Assembly: GCF_015594925.2 (NCBI RefSeq)
Contig: NZ_CP087590.1
Location: 496,001 to 560,000 of the forward strand
Direction: 5' to 3'
Source: Vibrio sp. VB16
GTDB taxonomy: Bacteria; Pseudomonadota; Gammaproteobacteria; Enterobacterales; Vibrionaceae
Length of the DNA stretch: 64,000 nucleotides
Both the position numbers and the translations under genes were made by a program. Positions 41,992 to 50,681 of this stretch are shown here, piece by piece; position 1 is the first letter of the stretch, and each line of letters starts with the position of its first letter. Below the pieces are notes generated by a model. The model searched no databases and had not been told where the DNA came from. It was given only the letters and a program-made list of their open reading frames with translations.

Positions 41992-43662
41992 TTACTTAAC
42001 GGGTTTTAGGTCCAATACGTGAAGTAAACGCTCAGGGATACCAGCCCAGATGTTTGGACGACCTTGAGGATTTTTTTCGTTCCACCAACCAGTAAATCGA
42101 GTGGTGTTGTATTGATACATATAGGCTCCAGACATCACAGGAATCGTCACTTGGTTTTCTGCGATGATTTTCTGAATACCATGAGCAATTTCTAACTGCT
42201 CTTCTTTTGCCGCCGTTTTATAGAAGCTATCTAACAGCTCATCAAGTTTGTCATTTTTAAAGTAGTGCATTGCAAAGCGAGGCATGCCATCACCTTCTTG
42301 CAGTGCAGAATTATAGGCGCTATTCCAATAAAGGAGTGGGTCGGCACCGTGGAAATAGTTGGTGTAAGCCACGTCATAGGTCGCTTCTAACATCGCTTGG
42401 TTATACACCGCAAACTCAGGTGTACGAGCGCGCGCTTTGATTCCTACTTCTTCTAGCTGTTCAACACCTAATTGGACGGTGTTGTTAAAATCTGTCCATC
42501 CATTTGGTGATTGAATTAATAGTTCGAATGGTTTTCCTGTTGGAGTTTCGACGTAACCATCGTTATCGATATCTTTGAATCCTGCTTTTGCAAGCAGAGC
42601 CTGTGCTCCTTCAGCGTTGTAGCTGTTGAAACCTTTATATTTATTATGTATCTCTTCATCTGACCAAGATTCAAAAGCATAGCCTAAGCCTGATGCAAAA
42701 TCATTCACGGTACCGCCACCATAGAAAGCAATGTCGATAATTGTTTGACGGTCAATCGCCATTGAGAGTGCACGACGAAAATCCACATTATTGAGAGCTT
42801 CATGTTTAGCTGGATCTGGGTTGTTGTAGTTCACAACAAATGCTTGTGTACCTGATGGTGGATACCAGTAATGGTGTTTAGGGCTTGCAGCCGCATAAGT
42901 ACGATCAATATCAGGAATGAAAGATGACGTCCAATCGAGTTCGGAATTAAGAATCTTACCTAATAGCTGATCATTATTCGCGACTTGTGGGACTCGTAGA
43001 CAATCGACATCTAGGTTTTCGGCGTCCCAATAATTTGGGTTTTCGCACTGAATATAGAGTTGAGGAGTAAAGGTGTCTATTTCAGTAAACGGCCCCGTAC
43101 CTACAGGATTCTCATTGGTAAATGTTGTTGGGTTTTCTACGTTTTTCCACACATGTTCAGGAACAATTGCAACAAGGGAAATTTCATAAGGAACATTAGA
43201 GTTGGGTTCCGCTAAAGAGAAAGTAACTTGATAATCCCCCGTTTTTTCAACTTTTGTCACCCACTTATTGATGCCTCGTTGGTCAAGTTCTGGCTTCTGC
43301 TTTAATAACTGATAAGAGAAGAGAACATCGTCAGCGGTAAATGCTTCGCCATCGGACCATTTAATCCCTTTACGAATGTCAAAAGTAACCGTCAGAAGGT
43401 CGTCGGACATATGATAGCTTTCTGCTAAACGCATTACGGCTTCATTGCCGTGCATTTCGTTAAAGATAACGAGTGGCTCGTAGATGAAATCTGTAGTTGT
43501 ACGAAGGTTAGTCGCTAAATAGGGGTTAAAGTTACGTATCATTGTAGGGTAAAAGTCGGGTACGACAGTTAATTCACTACGAGCCGAGGCTGGTGCCGAG
43601 ACACTAATTACCGCCGTAATCACTGCTGCCGCAAGGGTCGTCTTTTTTAGATTGGTAAGCAT
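41992..43662 (-). CDS. cbp: Periplasmic chitooligosaccharide-binding protein (Cbp)
   Basis: A 556-residue SBP_bac_5 family solute-binding protein. A Sec signal peptide (about 1-27, ending ASA) leads into the mature start RSELTVVPDFYPTMIRNFNPY. Family segments such as GIKWSDGEAFTADDVLFSYQLL and NPVGTGPFTEI are present. It is the first gene of the operon and equals V. cholerae VC0620, which binds chitin oligosaccharides. There the unliganded protein also holds the sensor ChiS inactive, and ChiS is encoded nearby here. AAGGA lies 8 bases before the ATG. The hairpin after its stop probably sets its higher expression. Confidence 0.93.
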   Translation of the reverse strand: MLTNLKKTTLAAAVITAVISVSAPASARSELTVVPDFYPTMIRNFNPYLATNLRTTTDFIYEPLVIFNEMHGNEAVMRLAESYHMSDDLLTVTFDIRKGIKWSDGEAFTADDVLFSYQLLKQKPELDQRGINKWVTKVEKTGDYQVTFSLAEPNSNVPYEISLVAIVPEHVWKNVENPTTFTNENPVGTGPFTEIDTFTPQLYIQCENPNYWDAENLDVDCLRVPQVANNDQLLGKILNSELDWTSSFIPDIDRTYAAASPKHHYWYPPSGTQAFVVNYNNPDPAKHEALNNVDFRRALSMAIDRQTIIDIAFYGGGTVNDFASGLGYAFESWSDEEIHNKYKGFNSYNAEGAQALLAKAGFKDIDNDGYVETPTGKPFELLIQSPNGWTDFNNTVQLGVEQLEEVGIKARARTPEFAVYNQAMLEATYDVAYTNYFHGADPLLYWNSAYNSALQEGDGMPRFAMHYFKNDKLDELLDSFYKTAAKEEQLEIAHGIQKIIAENQVTIPVMSGAYMYQYNTTRFTGWWNEKNPQGRPNIWAGIPERLLHVLDLKPVK

Positions 43663-43870
43663 TGTTGTTCCTTACTCTTGAGCTGTCTGTAGGTGTTGGA
43701 TGTAACAAGAAAACACCTAAGTTCTCATTTGGTCAAATGTCTTTTTCGTCAATTACGTTAAAATTAATTCCTCTTTCGTTATAAACGTTATTTTCACCCC
43801 GTAGGAATGAGAAATGTTATCAAACAAGTATGTGATCTTGAACGGTTTTGATGTTTTATAATGTTAATTT

Positions 43871-43882
43871 GTAAGTGCTTAC
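43871..43882. promoter_or_regulatory. SlmA-binding-site-like palindrome
   Basis: GTAAGTGCTTAC matches 9 of 12 positions of the SlmA site GTGAGTACTCAC, with GTAAG/CTTAC as perfect arms. In V. cholerae SlmA directly activates the chitobiose operon, so a site here is expected. It is about 210 bases upstream of cbp. Confidence 0.55.
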
Positions 43883-43931
43883 TATTTCTAGTCTCATTAT
43901 TTTTATTGGTGTTAAATTAAGGTTTATATTT

Positions 43932-43947
43932 TGTGATCTAAATCAGC
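43932..43947 (-). promoter_or_regulatory. CRP-like site upstream of cbp
   Basis: TGTGA-TCTAAA-TCAGC: one arm of the CRP consensus TGTGA-N6-TCACA is perfect, the other matches three of five bases. It is about 275 bases from the cbp start, so it may serve the operon or the divergent small gene. Confidence 0.35.
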
Positions 43948-44251
43948 TATGTCATTTTTGTTAAATTAGCAGCAGAAAAAATATATGACAAAATGTCGTG
44001 ATATTGCTCTCAATATAACTAAATAGAGGGTTTTTACTGATTAAAAAAACAGATTTAAAGAGATTAAGTAGATGTGAAATCGGACTTTTTAATAGACGAA
44101 AAAAATGAATGTTCCAATGTAATTCTTCCAGTTTTTTAGAGAAAGAATCTATTTTTGAAATGTAATATTGCACACCAATTAGATGCTGAAGTTCTTTTTT
44201 TATCCGTTTTAGAGGAGTACTTTATTTAAAAAGGACTTAAGGGACACGAGA

Positions 44252-44527
44252 ATGACGGCATCAAAAATTGCGTTTAGAGACCTATTAGGGCTCATATTAA
44301 TCCTCTCGTTTGTAACTGTAATACTTGGTGTTTTGTTTGATGTACTTGCATTAATGACATATCTTTCTCACGAATATAATGTTTCAAACCTCTTTTTTCA
44401 TGAGTCATTACCTTTGTATTTTTTTGTGATTCCTGTTTTTATTATCGGTAGGTATATTAACCGTCCTGCCTGGATTTCGGCTGTTCAAGAATACCATTTA
44501 AAGGTCGCGAGAAAATCGAGCGAGTAG
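44252..44527 (+). CDS. Small membrane protein between cbp and chiS
   Basis: A 91-residue protein with two hydrophobic helices (about 12-37 and 51-67) and a basic C-terminal tail (HLKVARKSSE). AAGGGA lies 9 bases before the ATG. It runs opposite to both chitin-system neighbours and its stop is 11 bases from the chiS stop. I do not recognise a family. Its place between the binding protein and ChiS suggests, but does not show, a role in the chitin response. A small unnamed gene occupies the same interval in V. cholerae as I recall (VC0621); whether it is homologous should be checked. Confidence 0.6.
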   Translation: MTASKIAFRDLLGLILILSFVTVILGVLFDVLALMTYLSHEYNVSNLFFHESLPLYFFVIPVFIIGRYINRPAWISAVQEYHLKVARKSSE

Positions 44528-44538
44528 TATACATTTAC

Positions 44539-47500
44539 TTATTGCTCGGTTAGTAATCCTTTGAGTTTTGTCCTAAATTGAATCAACTCTCTGCGTTCTT
44601 GAGTTTCTTTTGAACCGTGGGCTAAAATGTAATCTAAAGAGCTGAGAACATTTCTCCAGCGAGGGGTTTTAGGTAAACTTTCTAAATGCAGATACTTGTC
44701 TAGTGTGCGGGTTTGTAAGGTGCTTCTATCTAAATAGACGCGCCATAATCCACTCTGTTCAGCAAAGTCAAACTTGCTCTTGTCGGTCGCTTGTGTCCAG
44801 TAGAACATCGCCATAATCATGGCATCTACAACCGTCTCTCGTAATAACTGCTGCTTTTCCGATTGCGTGATCGTTGCTTGGTCGACTATTTGGCTAAATT
44901 CTTGACCAAGTAATTTTAAGTTTTCTAGTTTCTCTTTATCGCCTTCAAATGCGTAGCTTGATAGTGCATCCACTGCGGTTTCCAGCTGCTCTATTCTTAA
45001 ATCCGACACGCTATTTTCAACGTTCATAATAATCATAGACTGGATATCAGAACCTTCTGGCAAAGTGAGAATATCAGCCGAGACTGTTTTAACTTTATCG
45101 TTAACGTAAATGGTTATGTCACCACAGTAGTGAGACTTATTCTGTGTTAAGAATTTGGATGCAATCAGTTCATCCATATTGGATCGCTTGAGCTGTTCTA
45201 AAGAACGATTGAAAAGTTGAATGGCCGTTTGGTTGGCGAATCGAATACGCTGATCCTTTCGATAGCATATTATTGCTTCCGGAGCGGATTCAAGTTGTTC
45301 CAACAGGCGTCCTTGTGTTTCTAACAGACTCGCTTCTACCTGTTCTCGTCGTTGTAACTCTATTAGAAGTTGTTTGTTTTCAGTTCGCCGTTGTTCTGCT
45401 TTACTTGCACTCAAATGAGCTCGAATGCGGGCAGCAAGCTCCTGTTTATTAAATGGCTTAGTCAGGTAGTCATTAGCACCAATATCAAAACCGTGAATTC
45501 TATCGTTAGCTTGGCTAAGTGCGGTTAACATTATAATAGGTAATTGCCCGTGGTCGTAAGTGACTCTCAGTTCTTCACATACTTCATAACCACTCATTCC
45601 TGGCATCATCACATCTAGCAATATAAGTTCTGGCTTCTCAGTTTCGATTAAGGTTATCGCATCGGCACCATTGTTTGCTGTTTTTACTCTATATCCTTCA
45701 ATCCGTAAAAAACTATCCAATATCTGCAGGTTGACGGGTTCGTCATCGACAATGAGTAACAAAGCTCCCTCTAAATTATCAGGAAGAGCATTATTTTCTA
45801 TCTGTGTTGGTGTGTTATTTTCTGGTATTTGAAAATGATACTGCTGTTGATTTTGTTGTGCTGCTTTAATTTCGTTCTCTGAGGCAATAGGTAAAGTGAA
45901 ACTGAATGTTGTTCCAACGGAGTCTTGACTGCTGACATAGAGAGCTCCTCCCATTAGTTCAATGAGTTGTTTGCTGATGGAGAGGCCGAGCCCAGCTCCC
46001 TGTCGAAATTGATTTGGATTACTTGTTGCTTGTGATAAAGGTTCGAAGACCTGTTCTAGCTGCTCTGAAGGTATACCTTGTCCTGTATCGACAACCTGTA
46101 CACGTAATTTATTATCGATGTGGTGAGCTGAAATGATTATTTTCCCCTCACTTGTATACTTGATAGCATTGCCAATAAGATTATAAAGAACTTGTTCTAG
46201 GCGTTGAGGATCGGCGGACACTAGCGGAAGATCATCTGCCGTTTGATTGATTATTCTAATTCCTTTTGTACCGATTAAGTGACTAGAAAGCTCTAAAACT
46301 AAGCTTGTAGAATGGCCTAAATTGATAGCAGAAAGGTTAATTTCTGTTTTGCCATATACCATCTTGTGATAATCGAGTAGGTCATCAATCAAATGTGACA
46401 GGCGTTGACCACTATTTATAATGATTCCTAATTGATGCTGTTGTTGGTCGGGAACCGAGCCGCAAGCGCCAGATAACAGAGATTCTGCAATACCAATCAT
46501 GCCGTGCAGTGGTGTTCTTAATTCATGAGAGGTTGTTGCGAGAAACTCATCTTTCAGTTTATCGGATAATTGTAGGTCTTGGTTCTGCTTCTTTATCACT
46601 GTAAGGTTTTTTTCTAGTTCTTTATTTTGTGTTTTTATCGTGAGAATTTTTTCTCGAATAGATCGTTGCATGCGTTCAAAACTGATCGCCAAGCGTCCTA
46701 TTTCATCCTGACGTTCCGTATTGATTACCTCTTCATCAAGGTTTCCTGCGGAGACTTTTTCTGCCGTCCATGCCAGCTTTAATATAGGATCAGTAATAAA
46801 ACGTGAAAAATAGTGAGAAGCAATAAATACAATGATGGTAGCAATTAACATTGCTGCCATAAAAATGAGTTCTAATTTGTGGATCCTAGTGTAGGCAACA
46901 TCTTCCGGTATTTGAGCAACGATTGCCCAATGAAAGTGGTCCGTTTTTATTGGTGCGTAAGCGGCGATAATGGTTTGATTATTGCCATTAAGATAAGTGA
47001 GTTCATTTGATTGATTCGCTAGAGCCAATTTAATGATTGGCTTACTCTCTTCAATCTGCTCTTTGGATACATCCAGAGAGCGTGGCAAAAAATCTGAACC
47101 GACTAATAAAGTGGTAGAGGCGTTGTTTTGGTTAGAAATGATTCTATTGATACCATCTATGGGTAATCGCATTAGTGCGTAACTGTGTAGATATCCTTGT
47201 TGGATAATTGGTGCTGCCAGCCAGGCGTATAGCTGCCCATTTTTATCAAAAGAAAAATCGGACATGACGATGGGAGTAGCATTCTCATCCTTTTGCTCTT
47301 TTACTTGGTTATGGAGTTGTTGAAATGTGCTGCCTAAGTTATTCGCTTGGTTCCTTCCTGATATCAAATTAGTACCGAAGTTATCCAGTTTTAAATTCGA
47401 ATAGGTTACATTACCGTCGATATCGACTAGAAGAATATCATCAAAATCTGCTCGTTTCAGTATTTCACTATACGCCTCATGATATCGTTTATGCAGTAAG

Positions 47501-47922
47501 CGATATCGTTCACTACCTATAAAATCGTCAGAGTCTTTATTAATAGCTAAATTAATTTTATCACCGGAGCCGGTGATATAACGTTTTTGGGCGTTTATTT
47601 TCGTCTCAGATAAATCAGATCCGAGTTGTTGAAACGCGTTGACTAACCCATAAAATCGCCCTCCGCTAGCAAAGGCTAATTCTGAACGAACGAATCCCAT
47701 GACATAAGATTTTTGAGCATTTAAATAAGAGATAACTTGTTGCTGCTTGTTGTCGCGCACTGAAGTAAGAAACGAGTGGCTTTGATCTTGAAGATCTTGC
47801 TTATGAGATTGAAGAAAAAAGAGTGCAGTGATAGTAAGCGGCGCTAAACTTAAAATTAAAAATGCGAGCATTAAGGTGCTCTGCAGGCGTTTGAATTTTT
47901 GTTTTCTTGAAATCGTCAGCAT
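44539..47922 (-). CDS. chiS: ChiS hybrid sensor kinase / chitin-response regulator
   Basis: A 1127-residue inner-membrane protein close in length to V. cholerae ChiS (VC0622). Order: transmembrane helix (about 14-36), a large periplasmic sensory region (about 37-345), second helix (about 350-370), HAMP (to about 425), HisKA with the phospho-histidine H466 in TTSHELRTPLHG, HATPase (N-box NLIGNAIKYT, G-boxes VVDTGQGIP and QGAGLGLSI), receiver domain with phospho-Asp D770 in LILLDVMMPG, a PAS-like part (about 860-960) and a C-terminal about 100-residue region. In V. cholerae that last part binds DNA directly and Cbp controls the sensor. It lies next to the operon it should activate. Confidence 0.93.
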   Translation of the reverse strand: MLTISRKQKFKRLQSTLMLAFLILSLAPLTITALFFLQSHKQDLQDQSHSFLTSVRDNKQQQVISYLNAQKSYVMGFVRSELAFASGGRFYGLVNAFQQLGSDLSETKINAQKRYITGSGDKINLAINKDSDDFIGSERYRLLHKRYHEAYSEILKRADFDDILLVDIDGNVTYSNLKLDNFGTNLISGRNQANNLGSTFQQLHNQVKEQKDENATPIVMSDFSFDKNGQLYAWLAAPIIQQGYLHSYALMRLPIDGINRIISNQNNASTTLLVGSDFLPRSLDVSKEQIEESKPIIKLALANQSNELTYLNGNNQTIIAAYAPIKTDHFHWAIVAQIPEDVAYTRIHKLELIFMAAMLIATIIVFIASHYFSRFITDPILKLAWTAEKVSAGNLDEEVINTERQDEIGRLAISFERMQRSIREKILTIKTQNKELEKNLTVIKKQNQDLQLSDKLKDEFLATTSHELRTPLHGMIGIAESLLSGACGSVPDQQQHQLGIIINSGQRLSHLIDDLLDYHKMVYGKTEINLSAINLGHSTSLVLELSSHLIGTKGIRIINQTADDLPLVSADPQRLEQVLYNLIGNAIKYTSEGKIIISAHHIDNKLRVQVVDTGQGIPSEQLEQVFEPLSQATSNPNQFRQGAGLGLSISKQLIELMGGALYVSSQDSVGTTFSFTLPIASENEIKAAQQNQQQYHFQIPENNTPTQIENNALPDNLEGALLLIVDDEPVNLQILDSFLRIEGYRVKTANNGADAITLIETEKPELILLDVMMPGMSGYEVCEELRVTYDHGQLPIIMLTALSQANDRIHGFDIGANDYLTKPFNKQELAARIRAHLSASKAEQRRTENKQLLIELQRREQVEASLLETQGRLLEQLESAPEAIICYRKDQRIRFANQTAIQLFNRSLEQLKRSNMDELIASKFLTQNKSHYCGDITIYVNDKVKTVSADILTLPEGSDIQSMIIMNVENSVSDLRIEQLETAVDALSSYAFEGDKEKLENLKLLGQEFSQIVDQATITQSEKQQLLRETVVDAMIMAMFYWTQATDKSKFDFAEQSGLWRVYLDRSTLQTRTLDKYLHLESLPKTPRWRNVLSSLDYILAHGSKETQERRELIQFRTKLKGLLTEQ

Positions 47923-48036
47923 AATAAAAGTCTTTATTTTTGGCGGCGCCTCTCAAGCAAAATCTTGAAGCAGGGATTCGCCGCCTAAAAATAACAACTT
48001 TTTTTACATTAGCAAGTAAGTTGCTCAATAGTTGTG

Positions 48037-49095
48037 CTAAAAATTAAATTCGTCACGGTTCAAGGTTGGTTTTTTTTGCTTTTTCGCATGATAAATAGCG
48101 AATTTAGAGGTCTTATTTATGGTCTCGCAATCCGTGAAATAATTATCAATGATAGGTGAATACTTTAGAAAACTATTTGCCACTATAAAAAGCTCGCCTC
48201 TTTTACTCAGTTTTTTTGGAGCATCGGTAAGCAGAGTTTCTGTCGCATTATAATTCGTGTCTAATCCTGAATGGAAAGGAGGGTTACTGATGATAAAGTT
48301 ATAATCATTGCTGGTGTCTGAATAAACATCAGAAGCAAAGACTTTTCCGGTTAATCCATTGGCTCTTAATGTCTCAATTGAAGAGGCAATAGCAAAAGCA
48401 CTGATATCACACATTTCGAGAGCGATATCTGGGTTTTTGAGCGCGAGTGTTGCCCCTATAACGCCTGCACCACAACCAAAGTCGAGCACTTTACCTTTTA
48501 GTTTTGGTAGTGAATCGACTAATAGTTTGCTTCCTACATCTAATTGACCATGGCTGAATACACCGGGTAAACTTTTGACAACCAACTCTTGGCCTGAAAG
48601 TTCTAATGTATAACTCTTATACCATTGCTCTAAGTCGAATGGCTCTGGTTGAGTATCACATTGTCCCCAGTAAAAAGAACATCGACGTGCCGAATCAAAT
48701 TTTGTAACTCGACCGTATTTGGTAAACATTTTTTCTATGCTTTTGACACCAGAGCGATTTTCACCGACGACGACGATTTCAGTCTCGGTACCTAAGTGTG
48801 CAAAAAGCATGGCAAGGAGATATTCAGCCTCAGCCTTCGCTTTAGGCCAATAAAGTAAAACCATATCCGCTTGTGTTTCTTGATTAAACTGCGTACCAAA
48901 GTAACTCGTTATGGTGTCTTTACTCTTAATTAAGCGGTGATAACTATAATTTGAAGTGAATACAGAAACGGATTCGCAGTGTTTAGCCAACTCTACAGGA
49001 AATAGATCTTCTGCTTCTCCAGCAACCAAAACGTGCTTCCCTTCAAAGTAGGTGAGTTGACGTTCTGCTATCTGGCTAGGGGCGGTATAAGACAT
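48037..49095 (-). CDS. rsmC: 16S rRNA (guanine-1207-N2)-methyltransferase RsmC
   Basis: A 352-residue two-domain methyltransferase that modifies G1207 in the 30S subunit. The catalytic C-terminal domain has motif I (KVLDFGCGAGVIGATL) and the NPPF motif (FIISNPPFHSG); the N-terminal half is a degenerate methyltransferase domain. I chose the ATG at 49095, giving MSYTAPSQIAERQLTYFEGK, instead of the frame start 17 codons upstream, because it fits the family length (343 in E. coli) and GGAAAAA precedes it. Neighbours on the same strand are an AI-2E-type exporter upstream and chiS downstream. Confidence 0.93.
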   Translation of the reverse strand: MSYTAPSQIAERQLTYFEGKHVLVAGEAEDLFPVELAKHCESVSVFTSNYSYHRLIKSKDTITSYFGTQFNQETQADMVLLYWPKAKAEAEYLLAMLFAHLGTETEIVVVGENRSGVKSIEKMFTKYGRVTKFDSARRCSFYWGQCDTQPEPFDLEQWYKSYTLELSGQELVVKSLPGVFSHGQLDVGSKLLVDSLPKLKGKVLDFGCGAGVIGATLALKNPDIALEMCDISAFAIASSIETLRANGLTGKVFASDVYSDTSNDYNFIISNPPFHSGLDTNYNATETLLTDAPKKLSKRGELFIVANSFLKYSPIIDNYFTDCETINKTSKFAIYHAKKQKKPTLNRDEFNF

Positions 49096-49170
49096 GTTTT
49101 TTTCCGGAAAGACTAAAGTGGGCAGATTTTCGCATAATCTGCCCATAGCATGAAGCTATTTTAGTTCGTT

Positions 49171-50256
49171 CTAACTTTTGTCTTGGCTTTTTAGAAAACC
49201 ATGAAACTCTTCTTCATATATATTGAATAGGACGATGGCGACAGCAAAGACTATAGGGCCATAGATTAAACCGATTAAACCAAATAATTGAATCCCTCCT
49301 AACAAGGAGAAAAAGATCATTAGTGTATTCATGCCAGCACTGCCTTGCATCAATAATGGACGCAGAACATTGTCGATTGAACCAACAAGTGCAATTGACC
49401 AAACGGCTAGAAAAATAGCCCAGTTGGTATCGCCTGTGATCAATAAATACAACGTTGCAGGTATCCATATCAGTGCGGTACCAACAATAGGGATAAAAGA
49501 TGCGAAACCAAACATCGCCCCCCAGAAAAGTGCCGGGAATCCGCATAGCCACATACCAATACCACCTGCGAATCCTTGTGCTATTGCGGTTAAAAACGAA
49601 CCAAGAACGGCCGACTTTGCAACTTTTTCCACTTCGTCCAATAGCTTGTCTTCTTGGCTACGGGATAGGGGAAGAATATGGCGCATTGCAACGATGATTT
49701 TGTCGTGATCTCTAAGTAGAAAAAATAAGACAAACAACATCAACATGAAATCCATAAGAAAGTTGGTGGCATCGCCTAAAATTTTCGCACTAATGGAGAC
49801 AAGATTACTACCAAAGGTTGTTGCTAGCTTGCCAATCTTTTCTGCTATTTGCTGTGGTTCTATCGTTTCAAACGGTAAATATTCATTTACAAAATCAAGC
49901 GCTTTCACTATCCAAGGTAGTTTGAAAAATTCTTGGATACCACCTGCCGTTACCCAATGATAAATCTGTTGTGTTGCAAGGGAACCTTGCTGAACAATGG
50001 CGGCAAAAACAGCAAGTAACGGAATGACAATAATGAAGGTAAGTACAATACATGAGAGCAAGGAAGAGAGATTATTGTGTTTGGGGATTTTTTTCTCGAT
50101 CCATTCATGTAAGGGGAACATTAATAGGGATATAATGAATGCCATTACGATAGAATTCATATAGGGTGCAACGAGTAGGTAGCACGCGTAGCCACTCACT
50201 AATAAGGCAGCAACAAGCACCCAATGGCTTGAAGATATCTGAAGTTTTTCTGGCAC
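49171..50256 (-). CDS. AI-2E family transporter (PerM/YdiK type)
   Basis: A 361-residue inner-membrane protein with about eight hydrophobic helices, in the pattern of the AI-2E transporter superfamily: paired helices at the N-terminus (about 12-50), one at about 65-87, and a C-terminal group (about 205-345). Family segments include LLRDHDKI, GFASFIPIVGTALIWIPA and YGPIVFAVAIVLFNIYEEEF. Members export autoinducer-2 or act as sodium/proton antiporters; I cannot tell which applies. It is in the same direction as rsmC, 75 bases before it. Confidence 0.85.
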   Translation of the reverse strand: MPEKLQISSSHWVLVAALLVSGYACYLLVAPYMNSIVMAFIISLLMFPLHEWIEKKIPKHNNLSSLLSCIVLTFIIVIPLLAVFAAIVQQGSLATQQIYHWVTAGGIQEFFKLPWIVKALDFVNEYLPFETIEPQQIAEKIGKLATTFGSNLVSISAKILGDATNFLMDFMLMLFVLFFLLRDHDKIIVAMRHILPLSRSQEDKLLDEVEKVAKSAVLGSFLTAIAQGFAGGIGMWLCGFPALFWGAMFGFASFIPIVGTALIWIPATLYLLITGDTNWAIFLAVWSIALVGSIDNVLRPLLMQGSAGMNTLMIFFSLLGGIQLFGLIGLIYGPIVFAVAIVLFNIYEEEFHGFLKSQDKS

Positions 50257-50433
50257 TAGGTAATCGCTTATATGTCAGAGTAATGATGATGATTATAATG
50301 GCTGTTAAAGCGCTGGTTTTCAAATAATTGTTTTAATTGATTTTCGCCAACAATTGATTTCATAACTAACGGTATTCTAATAGATATGAAAATCCATCTG
50401 AAAAATAATGAATAGAATCTTGTAGGGGTAGGT

Positions 50434-50553
50434 ATGGCGTGTTGTGGTGGTAATAAAAAATGTTCCAAATCGAAAATGCGTTTTAGAAAATTCCCATGGT
50501 TCAGCGGTTTTATAAGTGTGATTCTAATTCTAGTGATTGTGAACTGGCATTAA
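50434..50553 (+). CDS. 39-residue cysteine-rich small membrane protein
   Basis: This short frame begins MACCGGNKKCSKSKMRF and continues with a hydrophobic helix of about 16 residues (FISVILILVIVNW). It has three cysteines, two of them adjacent, in a basic head of about 22 residues and ends NWH. AGGGGTAGG lies just before the ATG. Cysteine and lysine residues ahead of a single helix suggest metal or cofactor contact at the cytoplasmic face. I do not recognise a named family. It lies alone between the AI-2E exporter (divergent) and hemL (convergent). Confidence 0.55.
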   Translation: MACCGGNKKCSKSKMRFRKFPWFSGFISVILILVIVNWH

Positions 50554-50632
50554 CAATGGTGAACGGACGTTTAGAGTCGTTAACCCATCGATTGTTTCGT
50601 TATTCGGATGAGAATATTAAGAATAGATTAAG

Positions 50633-50657
50633 AAGGGGCGATGAATATCGGCCCCTT
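50633..50657 (-). terminator. Terminator of hemL
   Basis: AAGGGGC and GCCCCTT form a 7-bp stem with an 11-base loop, 25 bases past the hemL stop. Only a short CTT follows on the minus strand, so it is modest. Confidence 0.65.
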
Positions 50658-50681
50658 TAGTTATGTTAGTGTGCTAGAACG

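Larger units (their letters stand above)
43663..44251. other. Chitin-operon promoter region, otherwise without a gene
   Basis: A 589-base AT-rich spacer between divergent genes. It holds the SlmA-like palindrome and CRP-like site listed separately. A 70-codon minus-strand frame (43961-44173) starts with GTG without a ribosome site and is not credible. No sRNA structure was recognised. Confidence 0.6.

Noticed and set aside
43961..44173. 70-codon minus-strand frame in the chitin promoter region
   Set aside because: It starts with GTG, has no ribosome site, and its composition (Phe, Ile, Leu, Ser) is what AT-rich noncoding DNA gives. It also overlaps the start region of the opposite gene.
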